A model generated the notes under the pieces. That model did not search any database. It saw only the letters and a program-made list of their open reading frames with translations, and had not been told where the DNA came from. Source: Budorcas taxicolor (taxonomy: Eukaryota > Chordata > Mammalia > Artiodactyla > Bovidae). Taken from it: a stretch of 64,000 nucleotides of DNA. Below are positions 1 through 9,699 of this stretch, piece after piece (the stretch's first letter is position 1; the number at the start of each line of letters is the position of its first letter). The translations under genes and the position numbers were made by a program. The stretch lies in assembly GCF_023091745.1 (NCBI RefSeq), contig NC_068922.1:24900001-24964000 (forward strand). The letters are read 5' to 3'.

Positions 1-436
1 CCTTGACGTTCTCACGACCATTTCAGTAGCCTTTTCTGTGGTCCAGAGCCTCTGTTTCTCTTCCTGCACCTCTTCATCCATCCCTCCTGCTGCTCTGTGG
101 ATAGTTGTCATAAGCTCAGCTCTAGATTCCCTGACTGAGTGTCCTGGGTCTTTCCCAATCTTCTCTTAAGCTAGCTTCCCAACCCCGGCTTCCACCATTT
201 TATTCACACCTCCTGTCATCATTCCCTCCCAACAGGGAAGGGACCTCTCATCTCCTTCCTTACCCGAGCATGCCACACTTCTTGATGCTGTCCTTGGTTG
301 CCTTTGGTCTCTCTGCCAACCCTATCTTCCCTGTGGCAACATGCCCAAGCTTATGTCTACTAAGAAACCAGCCTAAATGCCACCTTGCTTACCATCTCTA
401 CTGAGATACCCAACCGCCCCTGAGAATCATCCTTCC
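1..436. other. Non-repetitive C/T-rich sequence
   Basis: The stretch is rich in C and T and has no convincing open frame, splice-bounded exon or repeat that I recognise. It could be intron or intergenic sequence. Confidence 0.4.
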
Positions 437-602
437 ACTTTTTTTTACAAAAAAAAAGTATGTATTTACTTGGCTGCACCAGATCTTAGTTGCATCGTGG
501 GAAATCTTAGATCTTCATTGTGGCATGCAGGATCTCTAGTTGCAGCATGTGGGATCTAGTTCCCTGACCAGGGATAGAACCCAGGCCCCCTGCCTTGGGA
601 GC
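437..602 (-). mobile_element. CHR-type tRNA-derived SINE, head truncated
   Basis: Reading from the left there is a T-run (the reversed A-tail), then the typical CHR body with ggctgcacc..gtcttagttgc-like text, and gttccctgaccagggat near 558-576, the reversed B-box region. The tRNA-like head that normally ends in accaccagggaagtcc is absent, so the copy is 5' truncated. Confidence 0.8.
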
Positions 603-694
603 TTGTCCCCCTCCTTTGACTTTGAATAGCACCTTATCTGTTGTATGGCGCTTAGAGTAGGTAGCTCTTCTGTTTACTTGGAAGGTATATGTGT

Positions 695-710
695 GTATAC
701 ATATGTATAC
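695..710. repeat. Perfect 16-bp palindrome in TA/TG-rich DNA
   Basis: The 16-mer gtatacatatgtatac equals its own reverse complement. The same 16-mer recurs at 1942-1957. It lies in alternating purine-pyrimidine DNA and is probably derived from a simple repeat. Confidence 0.7.
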
Positions 711-784
711 GTATCTCCTGACCTAAACTGTAAGTTCTCTGAAGGCAGGGTCCCTGTTTAATTATTTGATTCTCTAAAGTGCCT

Positions 785-975
785 TGTTACTCAAAACATG
801 GTTTGCTGACCAGCAGCGTCAACCACACCTGGGAGCTTCTTCAAAATCCAAGATCTCAGTCCTCATCCCAAATCCGATGAGCCCACATTTTGACCTGCAC
901 CCTCCCCCACCCTGTGATTACACCACATGTAAAATGTCAAGAAGTTCTGCTCTGTTACATTGCACAGACCCTGGT
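785..975 (+). mobile_element. MER5-like hAT-Charlie DNA transposon relic
   Basis: The text runs ttactcaaaacatggtttgc, then gaccagcagcgtcaaccaca and cctgggagcttcttcaaaat. This matches the left half of the MER5A non-autonomous hAT family as I know it (tctcaaa..tggtcc..gaccagcagcatcagcatcacctggga). Divergence is high, as expected for a pre-ruminant element. No clear 8-bp TSD is visible. Confidence 0.65.
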
Positions 976-1900
976 GTGAAGCCGGGATAGCTGTTAATGA
1001 CTGAGTGGCATTAAAAGCTGGGGCTGTCCTCATTGGCTTATGGAAAGATGATCTCACACTCAAATATTGAAAATGTCATCCAGCAGACATCACTTTTCTG
1101 TGACCATTTTTAGTCTTAAGTCATGGGGACCCTCTTCTCCTCTTAAATTCTTTGATTTGTTACTTGCAGGTCACTTTGGTAGTTGTTTGGGTTTTTTGTT
1201 TTATTATTTTAAAAAAATCCCCTTTTAGGGCAGTATTGGCCTTAGGTAGATGGGTATAGAAAGACAGCTTGCTAACTGGGTCTAAATATAGATTATGTGC
1301 AAAAGAATAATTGCTCATATCTGGAAATAAGCACCCATATGGTGTGTATCGTGGTGTCATCCTGGCAGCTATTTCTTCAGGAGCAAGTCAGGAACAGCCA
1401 AAGTCCAAAGGGCTGTGCTCTGTCACTGTGTCAAAAACTGAGTGATCCTTGCCACACATATCTGCTGATAACCCTGGGAGGAGATAGATGACAGTACGAC
1501 GTGTTGGGATTTTTAAAGCACTGAAAAATGTGATACTAAAGTCTCCTTAGCTGCCTGGGGACCCATGAAGAGCTGGGAGAAACTTGTGAAGTAAGGAGGA
1601 ATATTATCTGTGGCCTAGAGCAGTGGAAAGCACCACCCGCTGTGCCATATTGCTTGTCACAACTGCCAGGGGGTGCCATTTGCACGAGTACCAGCCCGCA
1701 ATGCTTGATGCCCTGCGGCGTCTAGAGCCATCTCACACTGAAGAGTCGAGACCCATAAGGCCGTCACTTCAGAACATATCAGCAAGACATCTTGGGAGGG
1801 TGGTGAAATAGTGTTTATATCACTAAAATCTAAACCTATTTTATGTAATTTTAAAATTTTGTATTTTATTTATGTTTCATGTAAATAAATATTTTTATGT
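976..1900. other. Unassigned sequence
   Basis: There is no recognised repeat apart from short A/T runs near 1190-1220. The small open frames here have no known motif and are of random length. Confidence 0.35.
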
Positions 1901-1975
1901 AAAATGTTTATATATGTATATATATAAAATATTATATATTTGTATACATATGTATACAAAAAGCATTTTAAATAC
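1830..1975. repeat. AT-rich low-complexity tract with 22-bp palindrome
   Basis: This is a very A/T-rich stretch with several ATATAT blocks. Positions 1939-1960 form a perfect 22-bp palindrome around the core gtatacatatgtatac. Confidence 0.7.
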
Positions 1976-2189
1976 ATGCTGAATTTTCCAGAAATGCAGC
2001 CACTAATTTAAAAGAAAAAAAAAAGAAATGCAACCACTATATTAATCGAGAGGATATTATTCTTTGTTTTATTTAGAACTTTATTATATGTTTATTTCAG
2101 AAAGATCCTGTCACTGCTCCTATCATTCTGCATGGGTAGCTATTGAGTTCATACTGGTCTTATGTAGAGGGGCCAGCATCCTCCTTCTA

Positions 2190-2321
2190 TTTTTTTTTTA
2201 ATTATTATTTTAGTTTTGGTCACAGAGCATGTGGGATCCTAATTCCTTGACCAGGAATCAGACCTGTGTCCCCTGCATTGGAAGTACGGAGTCTTAACCA
2301 CTGGACCACCAGGGAGGTCCC
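2190..2321 (-). mobile_element. CHR-type SINE
   Basis: A T-run on the left (reversed A-tail) is followed by a tRNA-like body and a complete head ending ccactggaccaccagggagg, then tccc. It is inserted in otherwise unassigned sequence. ctccttct-like words flank both sides, but no clean TSD can be called. Confidence 0.88.
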
Positions 2322-2699
2322 ACCTCCTGCTTCTGCCTTCTGCTGATGGAGTTGTACCTGAGCATTTACATATTGAAGTGTATCTGATTTGTTATAAATT
2401 TCTCTTTTATGTCTTCTTTATGTAATTAGGCTATCATGTTGATTTTTTAAAAATGTATGTGACTAGGCAAGTTTTTTTATTAATTATATCTCCAGATATA
2501 AAAAGAAGTATGATAGATTTGAGAACCTGCCTGACAAAGACAGCTCATTAGCTCTCGTCTAGAGATGGTAAAGGCTTCGTCAGAGTGAGGGGGTAGGAAG
2601 AGTCACCGCCCACAGGGAGGAGATGCTGACAGAGAAGCAGGGCTTGGGGTGCTGCGTGGAAAGCATGTGTTGGGCAGAAAAGGCAGCTTGGGCTCTGAG

Positions 2700-2850
2700 G
2701 TTGCCCTAGCTTGAGTGCCATGCTGTTCCCTGCCGCTTATTACTGGGTAGCCTTGGTCACCCTCCAGAAGCTCAGGCTTCTGGGTATCCTTACAGGGTCA
2801 AGAGTGAATATTAGAGATAATGACGTTAAAGAACTTGGCAGAGAGATACC
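2700..2850 (+). mobile_element. MIR SINE relic
   Basis: Order of matches: ttactgggtagccttggtca, ctccagaagctcagg, gagataatgacgttaaag and cttggcagag. These correspond to the MIR core (tactagctgtgtgaccttgg..gagataatg..gtaaagcgcttagcacag). It is strongly diverged. Confidence 0.6.
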
Positions 2851-2917
2851 AAGATGTTAAAACTTGTATATAATATGTATAATAATCCTAATGTCATGTT
2901 ACCAAGCCCTCCACACA

Positions 2918-3640
2918 ATAGGCCAATATATTGGAGAGACTAAGTGTTGGGGCAAGGAAGAGACTTTAATCAGGGAGCCAGCAGACAGAGAAGATGGCAG
3001 GCTAGTACCTCAAAATAACCATCTTATTGGGGTCTGGACACCAGGTTCTTTTACAGATCAGAGAGAAAGAAAAAAGTGAAAGTCTTTCAGTCGTGTCCAA
3101 CTCTTTGCGACCCCATAGGCTTTGAATTCTCCGGGTCAGAATATGAGTGAGTAGCTGTTCCCTTCTTCAGGGTATCTTCCCAATCCAAGGATCAAACCCA
3201 GGTCTCCGTCATTGCAGGCGGATTCTTTACCAGCTAAGCCACCAGGGAAGCCAACAATACTGGAGTAGGTAGCCCATCCTGTCTCCAGAGGATCTTCCTG
3301 ACCCAAGGATCAAACCAAGATCTCCTGCATTGAAGGTGGATTCTTTACCAGCTGAGCTACCAGGGAATCGAGAGAACTAAAAGCAATGAGGAACTAAAGT
3401 CAGAAGGCAGAGTAGATAGGCAGAGGCAGTGGGGAAGTAAAGTGAAAGGGTCTTCCGTCTGGCAAAAACATCTCCAAGAGAAATGTCCAGCCTTCAGAAG
3501 AGGTGTGTTAATCTCTTCTGTTCACAGGTGGGCAGGGACAAATCATCTCTCCCTGAACTAAACAAAGACACTTGACAGTCAAGCAGAGGGGCAGGATCCT
3601 CCAGGAAAGCCATTGAATATGATTATGATAATAAAGGCAA
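2918..3640 (-). mobile_element. Possible antisense solo LTR, split by a SINE
   Basis: On the minus strand a ctgattaaagtctcttcctt-like block looks like a polyadenylation signal followed by an R/U5 region. Text on both sides of the 3063-3369 SINE seems to belong to one older element. I cannot name the family and see no certain ends. No gag, pol or env coding is present. It could be an unrelated old repeat. Confidence 0.33.
3063..3369 (-). mobile_element. Bov-tA SINE with internal duplication
   Basis: It starts with the reversed 3' part (gtgaaagtctttcagtcgtg). It then holds two successive copies of the reversed central and head section, about 3150-3255 and 3256-3368, each ending in a gagctaccaggga-like head. 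The words gagagaa on both flanks may be the TSD. It interrupts an older element. Confidence 0.85.
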
Positions 3641-4191
3641 TGAAAAGCAAGTCAAAGAAATAGTTTCCAACGTGGAGTCAGAATTGGTTTTCTCCCTGCA
3701 ACAATGACTCTGAAAATGGCAAATAGACAAGCGATAACACTGGCTTCCACTGGGTTTGGCTGAGCTTTCTGTGATTCCCCAGGGCTGGATTGGGTCAAGA
3801 CTTCAAAATCCGGGATTTTAAGTTATTTCAACACCCACACTCAACTGCAGGTAAAACCCCCGACTTGAACCACCCTGTCCTTCTGAACACTTCTGGACTC
3901 TTTTTTTCTACCCGAAGGGACCCTTCTATGAAATTCCGCCAAACATCTGTACTCCCTAGAGTCTCTCCGGCAAATCTGTGACTTTCTCATGGCAGCTTAA
4001 GTGTCTTTGACACATGTTCATTGTTTTTGTTTTTAGTAGTCACTACAGTTTTTTGAAGGGAGAGGAGATGAGAAAAGGTATTTATTTCCCCAGGCACTCT
4101 CTTCCTCTTGATCCCCCTCACTCTTCCCAGAGCCCACGTGGTGCCCAGCTCTGTCCTGCAGCGCCAGGACCTTTCTCTCTGGATTTCATCT
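3641..4191. other. Unassigned sequence
   Basis: I see no gene or repeat signature. Short open frames are present but none has a recognisable domain. Confidence 0.35.
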
Positions 4192-4338
4192 TGTTATTGT
4201 TCAGTCGCTAAGTCCTGTCTGACTCTCTGCACCCCTGTGAACTATAGCACACCAGGCTTCCCTGTCCTTCTCTATCTCCTGGTTGCTCAAACTCATGTCC
4301 ATTGAATCGGTGATGCTATCTAATCATCTCATCCTAGA
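4192..4338 (-). mobile_element. BovB 3' end fragment
   Basis: It reads as the reverse of the BovB 3' terminus: ttcagtcgctaagtc, agcacaccaggcttccctgt, actcatgtccattgaatc and gatgccatcc-like text. It stops after catctcatcct. About 150 bp remain of a LINE normally about 3.2 kb long, a severe 5' truncation. Confidence 0.85.
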
Positions 4339-4362
4339 GTTAAGTCTCCCTCCACTCAACTT

Positions 4363-4638
4363 CTGGAGAAGGAAATGGCAACCAACTCCAGTACTCATGC
4401 CTGGAAAACCCCATGGACGGAGGAGCCTGGTAGGCTGTAGTCCATGGAGTGTCAAAGAGTCGGACACGACTGAGCGACTTCACTTTCACTTTTTACTTTC
4501 ATGCATTGGAGAAGGAAATGGCAACCCACTCCAGTGTTCTTGCCTGGAGAACCCCAGGGACAGGGGAGCCTGGTGGGCTGCTGTCTATGGAGTTGCACAG
4601 AATCGGACATGACTGAAGTGACTTAGCAGCAGCAGCAG
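4363..4638 (+). mobile_element. Bov-A2 SINE, complete dimer
   Basis: It has two Bov-A units, each beginning ggagaaggaaatggcaacc, joined by cactttcactttttacttt and atgcattggag. It ends in a (CAG)n tail. Imperfect TSDs flank it: ccactcaactt at 4352-4362 and ccactacactt at 4639-4649. It landed just beside the BovB fragment. Confidence 0.93.
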
Positions 4639-4837
4639 CCACTACACTTCCCTCCCGCATCAAGCCATTCCTGTTTTCCTTCTCTTTGTGCCCTCAGAAC
4701 CAGAACCCTGGCAAGACTGGATCCAGCAACAACTTTACCTATAGATTCTTTCCTAGTTTATTTCATTTCAGATACGAGCAGAATGGACTTCCTGTGGCCC
4801 AGGTCTTTTTAATAAGAGTGGTTTCACTTTGGAGATC

Positions 4838-5178
4838 ACCACGCGTGCATGCTCAGTTGTGTCCAGGTCTTGCAGCCCCCATGGACTGTAGTGCACCAGG
4901 CTCCTCTGTCCATGGGATTGTCCAGGCAAGAATACTGGAGTACATTGCCATTTCCTATTCCAGGGGATCTGATCCAGAAATCAAACCTGCCTCTCCTGTA
5001 GAATACTGGAGTGGGTAGCCTAGCCCTTCTTCCTGACCCAGGAATCAAACCCACCTCTCCTGCAGAATATTGGAGTGGGTACCCCATCCCTTCTCCAGTG
5101 GGTCTTCCCAACCCAGGAATCGAATTAGGGTCTCCTGCATCGCAGGCGGATTCTTTCCACTGAGCCACCTGGGAGGTC
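4838..5178 (-). mobile_element. Bov-tA SINE with internal triplication
   Basis: The reversed 3' part (ctcagttgtgtccagg..catggactgtagtgcaccag) is followed by three tandem versions of one block: 4930-5000, 5001-5064 and 5065-5139. Each starts gaatactggagt or gaatattggagt and ends tctcctg plus 1-2 bases. The reversed head follows (gattctttccactgagccac). Total length is well above the usual 200-215 bp. Confidence 0.88.
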
Positions 5179-6099
5179 ACTAAGGCTATGCCAATAGGGA
5201 TGCTTTGCTGCCTGTTCCCCTCCCCCACCATGTCTTGGGCAGGGGCAGGATTAGTGGAGACAGTGTGAGTAACGAGTTTGCATTAAAATTTCTTTTAAAT
5301 GATAGTAACGAAAGGAATCCCCTGCTTTATAGTGCAAAGAGTTGGCTGCTTAGTCAGTTCACTTTGGGAAGAATAATTTCAGATTTCTTTTGAAAGTTAA
5401 ATGTTAATCCTTAGAAAAGTGACCACATGATCCTTGAGTGTATTCTGACCTTTATGATCTGCTCATTTTTCTCTTCTTCACTTCTTGATTCTCTTGTAAC
5501 AATGTTTTTACTCAGGTTCCTTCTGATCATGTGTTTGTCAGGATTGGCTTTGGATAACTGTGATATAAATATATCCCTCTCCAGTCCTGTTACCAACACT
5601 GGTCTTAGCAGTTCATGCCTGGTTCTTTTAACCCTTGTCTGCATCTTGGGCAGTATCTACCTTCTTAATGCTGCTTCTAAGCTTTGGCATCTCAGTAAAA
5701 TTCAGTGCATCTGGGGCAGATAATACCCTGTGCTCTGGCATTTCTCTTTGGTCTTGGCATATTAAAGTTAGACCCAGGTCATTATTTTTGTATCAGTGAC
5801 ATTTTCATAATGAACTGAAAAATGAAGTGGTAAGGACACTCCCAAAAAACCTTAAAAATGACTAGAACATTTCCTGAAGCATTTAATATTAAGGGTATTA
5901 ACCTTTTACATCTCCTTTTTAAAAAATATAAATTGATTATAAAGCATATTGAAAGTGACTTCAAATCAAGGTATTCAGTATCTGAAAAATTGGCCTTTAA
6001 TTGCAGTTTGCACCAGATCACCACAGTCATGCCCAGCTCTGCCCTTGGTGTTGCAAATGTCTTCCACTTCAAATCTCAAATCGTCCTAGGTCTTCTCTC
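5179..6099. other. Unassigned AT-rich sequence
   Basis: There is no recognised repeat or gene. Overlapping frames of 93-98 codons on both strands at 5427-6139 have no domain signature and look like chance frames. Confidence 0.35.
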
Positions 6100-6213
6100 T
6101 GTGCGTGAGTGCATTGTAAGTCGCCTCAGTCATGTCTGACTCTTTGTGACCTTTTGGAAAATAGCCCGCCCAGGCTCCTCTGTCCATGGGCTTCTCCAGG
6201 TTACCTCTCCGCA
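6100..6213 (-). mobile_element. Bov-tA SINE fragment
   Basis: Only the reversed 3' half is present: gtaagtcgcctcagtcatgt, ctgactctttgtgacc and caggctcctctgtccatggg. The body breaks off after gcttctccagg, so the tRNA-related head is missing. Confidence 0.8.
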
Positions 6214-6924
6214 AAGTCCAGCTGTCTGCACATGCTGAACCTAGCTAGGTTCATGATCACTCTAGGTGGAAAGTAGTATGCCCTTTTCTGAATTCCAAGA
6301 AGTCTGTTGCTTACAAAAATGGCAACAAAGCTTCCACATTCAGTCTTTTATATTCATGCTCTATCATCCGGAATATTATACATTAGAGACTCCATGAGAG
6401 CAGGCGATGACCAGTTGCTATTTTGCTCTGCTGCGTCTAATACGATCCTTGTCAGTCACTACACAGTGTGCTTTGAGTGGGGAATCAAGTAGGCTTTGCT
6501 TCTGCACTAGCTCTGCACAGAGTTGCATGCAAATTGACTTTTTAAAATGGAATCCTACAGAGAGAGAAGGACATTGTTTTAAAAGAAACTTTGAGGGAAG
6601 GCATATGATTCTTTTTTTAGCATAGAGTCTCTACCTAAATGAACTACTTTTGATCTGGCATTTCATTACTAATGTGCGTATCTTCTTCTCGTATGTCCTT
6701 TCATTTATTCAGCCTGTATTTAATAAGAGGCTATCACGTCCTGCTATACAGGTGTGCAAGCAAGCACGGTAGTCAGTGGGACAAAGGACCCACCCTCTTA
6801 GCGCTAACTTCTCAGAGCAGAGGGACAGGCAGTAGGCGGATCTAAGAAACGGCCTGTGGCGGTAGGGCTGTGTAGAAAAATCAGGTGAGATAAGGGAAAT
6901 GGAGAGACATGGGGCGCTTTTTGA

Positions 6925-7061
6925 ATTTTTTAATTTATTTTTATGCTTTTTGGTGGTGCTGCAGAGCGTGTGGGATCTTAGTTCTCCCGACTAGGGATGG
7001 ATCCCGCGCCTCCTGCAGTGGAAGTGTGGAGTCTTAACCACTGGACCACCAGGGAATTCCC
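6925..7061 (-). mobile_element. CHR-type SINE
   Basis: A reversed A-tail of T-rich sequence is followed by ggtggtgctgcagagcgtgt, cgactagggatgg and the full head ccactggaccaccaggga. It is younger than the L2-like block it interrupts. Confidence 0.88.
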
Positions 7062-7179
7062 GGGTGGTTTTTATAAAGGAGTTTTGAATGAAGGGGTAGT
7101 CTGAGCAGAGCCCAAGCAGGAAGGAGGGCAGGAGGCCATCAGGAGAATACTGGTTAGAGGAAGAACCCTCGCAGAGGAA

Positions 7180-7295
7180 ACAGCAGGGGGCGGGGCCGGG
7201 GGTGGGGTCTGAGGATCAGGGCGTAGGTGGTCTCTGTGGCTGGTGTGGCTAGGGGAGGGTGTGGCTAGGGGAGGAATGTTGGGGGCGGGTCTAAA
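7180..7295. repeat. G-rich patch with short tandem repeat
   Basis: It contains ggggcggggccgggggtggg and two consecutive copies of ggtgtggctaggggagg (about 7241-7277). GC content is far above the surroundings, and several GGGG runs could form a G-quadruplex. It lies within the older L2-like block. Confidence 0.6.
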
Positions 7296-7790
7296 GACAG
7301 ACCTGGGCAAAGTCCTTAGAGCTAAGAAGGCATGGTAGAGACTTGAATTTTTAGTTGAGATGTCTGGACATTTGAAGGACCTACATACTTTTTTTTAAAA
7401 GATTGAGTTTGACCCCTGTGGAGAGTAGCCTGTAGAAGCAGGAAGACCCACAAGGAGACTTCTGAATAGGACAGGATATGGGCCATGACTGGGGTGTGGC
7501 TTGAGGGGTGAGAAGCAGTCAGATCCTGGTTCTTAGAGGTGATGAGATTTACTTTTGGTCTGACTGTAGAGGCCCATCAGAGAGAGGGAAGTCAAGAGTC
7601 ATCACAAACAAGGTCTTGTTTTTAGCAGCTGCAAGATTCCTGTTTTCAGTGAGTGACCTGGGGAAGGTCTTAGGAGGATCACATCGGAAGGAGAAACCCA
7701 AGCTGAGTGTTAGATGCACTGTGTTTGAAGTGCCTGTTGGTCATCCTAGGCTGTTGGCTTCAAGTCTTCCAGCACTGTGAGTCCTGAAAT

Positions 7791-8539
7791 TTGAGGTCTT
7801 GTCTTGGTTGTCTTGTGTTCTCCACTTAATCTGAGAAGTTCTCGCTCACAGAACCCCTGACACTTGTGTGCGAGTTAATGGGATTTACATACGTGGGAGT
7901 TTCTGAAAGTGGCCTGTGGTTTCGCTTGCATTTTCATCTCCTTTTTCATCATCTGTGAAAACGGAGAAGAGATAGTTGGGAAAAAATGCTGTATGAAACT
8001 TGCTGGAAATGGGTAGAACTTGAAATGATGCTGACAAGAGGTTTAGAAATACAAAATAGAGAGGACTCAGACCAAATATAAGTCAATTAGCATAAATCAT
8101 CCATCTCTGATTTCCATGCCTATCTTTCCCCTAGTTGGCTGACTCAACAGCTGCTTCTGTGACTACAGCTGTGTAATTCCTCCACATTTCCTTTTTGCAT
8201 GGATAAAGTATTCCAGTTTGTCATTGCTTCATCATTTGTTATTTTATATTAGGTTCTTGTGTTTTATTTTTTGGGCCTGACCATATGGTTAAGAAAATCA
8301 CCCAACTGTTTTCCATTCTGTTGAACTGTTCTGTTTTCACTTGGGGTTGGGTTTTAGGTCCACTTGGGGTTTTATTATTTTCCCTTGGGGTTCTCCAGGC
8401 TGGGAAATGCTTCTCTTGGTAAACTTCCTTCTTTCTGGTTGAAACTGGCAGGGCAGTGGGGGTTACAGGTAGAGAAAACCCTCACCAGCAGAGGGAAAAG
8501 CAAGGGGAGAGCAGGTGCCTAGTTTGTTGAGGATGCAAT
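7791..8539. other. Unassigned sequence
   Basis: I see no recognisable gene, RNA or repeat, only short T-rich and GGGTT-rich runs near 8340-8400. Confidence 0.35.
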
Positions 8540-8760
8540 ATAAGCTTCATGGGGAGTGTGAAGAACAAGTGACAGCAGGTAATAAAGGCCATTATGGGCC
8601 ATGCTAAGGAGTACAGAAAACAAGGAATTTCAGGAGCTTAGAGTCTGGAAGAGCTGTGATGAGATTTGTATTTTAGCGCAGCTATTTTGACTGCCTTAGG
8701 AAGAGCAGGTGGGGAGTGAGGGAGACTGGTTTGCAGGTTCTTGGTGATGGAAGGCAAAAA
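8540..8760 (-). mobile_element. Second L2-like relic
   Basis: Phrases such as ggccatgctaaggag, tgatgagatttgtatttta and gactgccttaggaagagcag follow the same order as the block at 6695-7790. The match is weak, and the family is inferred. Confidence 0.35.
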
Positions 8761-9235
8761 AGGATGAAAGTCTTAGAAAGTTCTTAGACACACTCAGTAC
8801 TAAATCAGTCTTTATAAAATAAAATTAAACAAACAGAAGTAGAAACATTTGTGATGGACAAGGGAACACCACATTAGAGACATCTTACAGGTAGGATGAT
8901 TATATCTACTTGGGTGAGCGGTGATGCCATTCCAGGAAGGAGAGCAGGTGGGATTATGGGGAGATGGACCAGGTGCCATAGTTCTGCCTGGACAGCGTGC
9001 TCTTTGTGGAGCCCGTGGAGCATCCACCAGGCAGCTGGAAATATAGCTCTGGGGCTTGGCGGAGACTGTGCCCTGGAAGGACATGTTTCAGACATGTTTA
9101 GAAGTCTTCAACATCTAAATGGGAAACAAAGAGATCATTCCAAAAGACAAAGCACAGAGAGTATTGTACCAATGGTCCTAGTCTAATGATAAAATTTTTA
9201 AAAAAATTATCTCCAAATTCTAGTTGATATATCTC
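8761..9235. other. Unassigned sequence
   Basis: Overlapping frames of 90-96 codons occur on both strands between 8812 and 9186, without any motif that I recognise. No repeat was identified. Confidence 0.3.
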
Positions 9236-9239
9236 TTAC

Positions 9240-9680
9240 TCAGCAATCAAAAAACTAAGATCATGGCATCCAGTCCCATCACTTCATGGCAAATAGATGG
9301 GGAAACAATGGAAACAGTGATAGACTTCATTTTCTTGGGCTCCAAAATCATTGCAGATGGTGACTGCAGCCTTGAAATTAAAAGACGATTCTCCTTGGAA
9401 GAAAAAGCTGTGACTAACCTAGAGAGCATATTAAAAAGCAGAGAAATCACTTTGCTGACACCTGATGAGAAGAGCCGACTCATTGGAAAAGACCCTGATG
9501 CTGGAAAAGATTGAAGGCAGGAGGAGAAGTGGGTAACAATGGATGAGATGTTTAGATAGTATCACCGACTCCATGAGATGAATTTGAGCAAACTCCAGGA
9601 GATAGTGAAGGACAGGGAAGCCTGGCGTGCTGTGGCCCATTGGGGTCGCAAAGAGTTGGACAAGACTGAGTGAACAACAG
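9240..9680 (+). mobile_element. BovB fragment with internal deletion
   Basis: The sense strand encodes TKIMASSPITSWQIDGETME at 9247-9310, the region just after the RT domain, then DFIFLGSK. Near 9462 the text jumps from atcactttgctgaca to agccgactcattggaaaaga. The GCESWT..LWCWRRLLR section is therefore deleted (several hundred bp). The 3' part continues to gacaagactgagtgaacaac. Reading frames are broken. Confidence 0.9.
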
Positions 9681-9699
9681 TAATCTCATACAAGATTTT

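Larger units (their letters stand above)
6695..7790 (-). mobile_element. Ancient L2-like LINE relic, split by a CHR SINE
   Basis: The left end resembles the reversed L2 3' end (ttcatttattcagcctgtat, then ggcactg-like degenerate text). Further right come tgaatgaaggggtagtctga, gagagtagcctgtagaagca and gagaagcagtcagatcctgg, in the order I remember from mammalian-wide LINE relics. The CHR copy at 6925-7061 divides it. Family naming is from memory and uncertain. Confidence 0.45.

Noticed and set aside
4930..5139. Three spaced repeats resembling a short CRISPR-like array
   Set aside because: The units are adjacent copies of Bov-tA internal sequence without unique spacers of constant size, in a mammalian genome.
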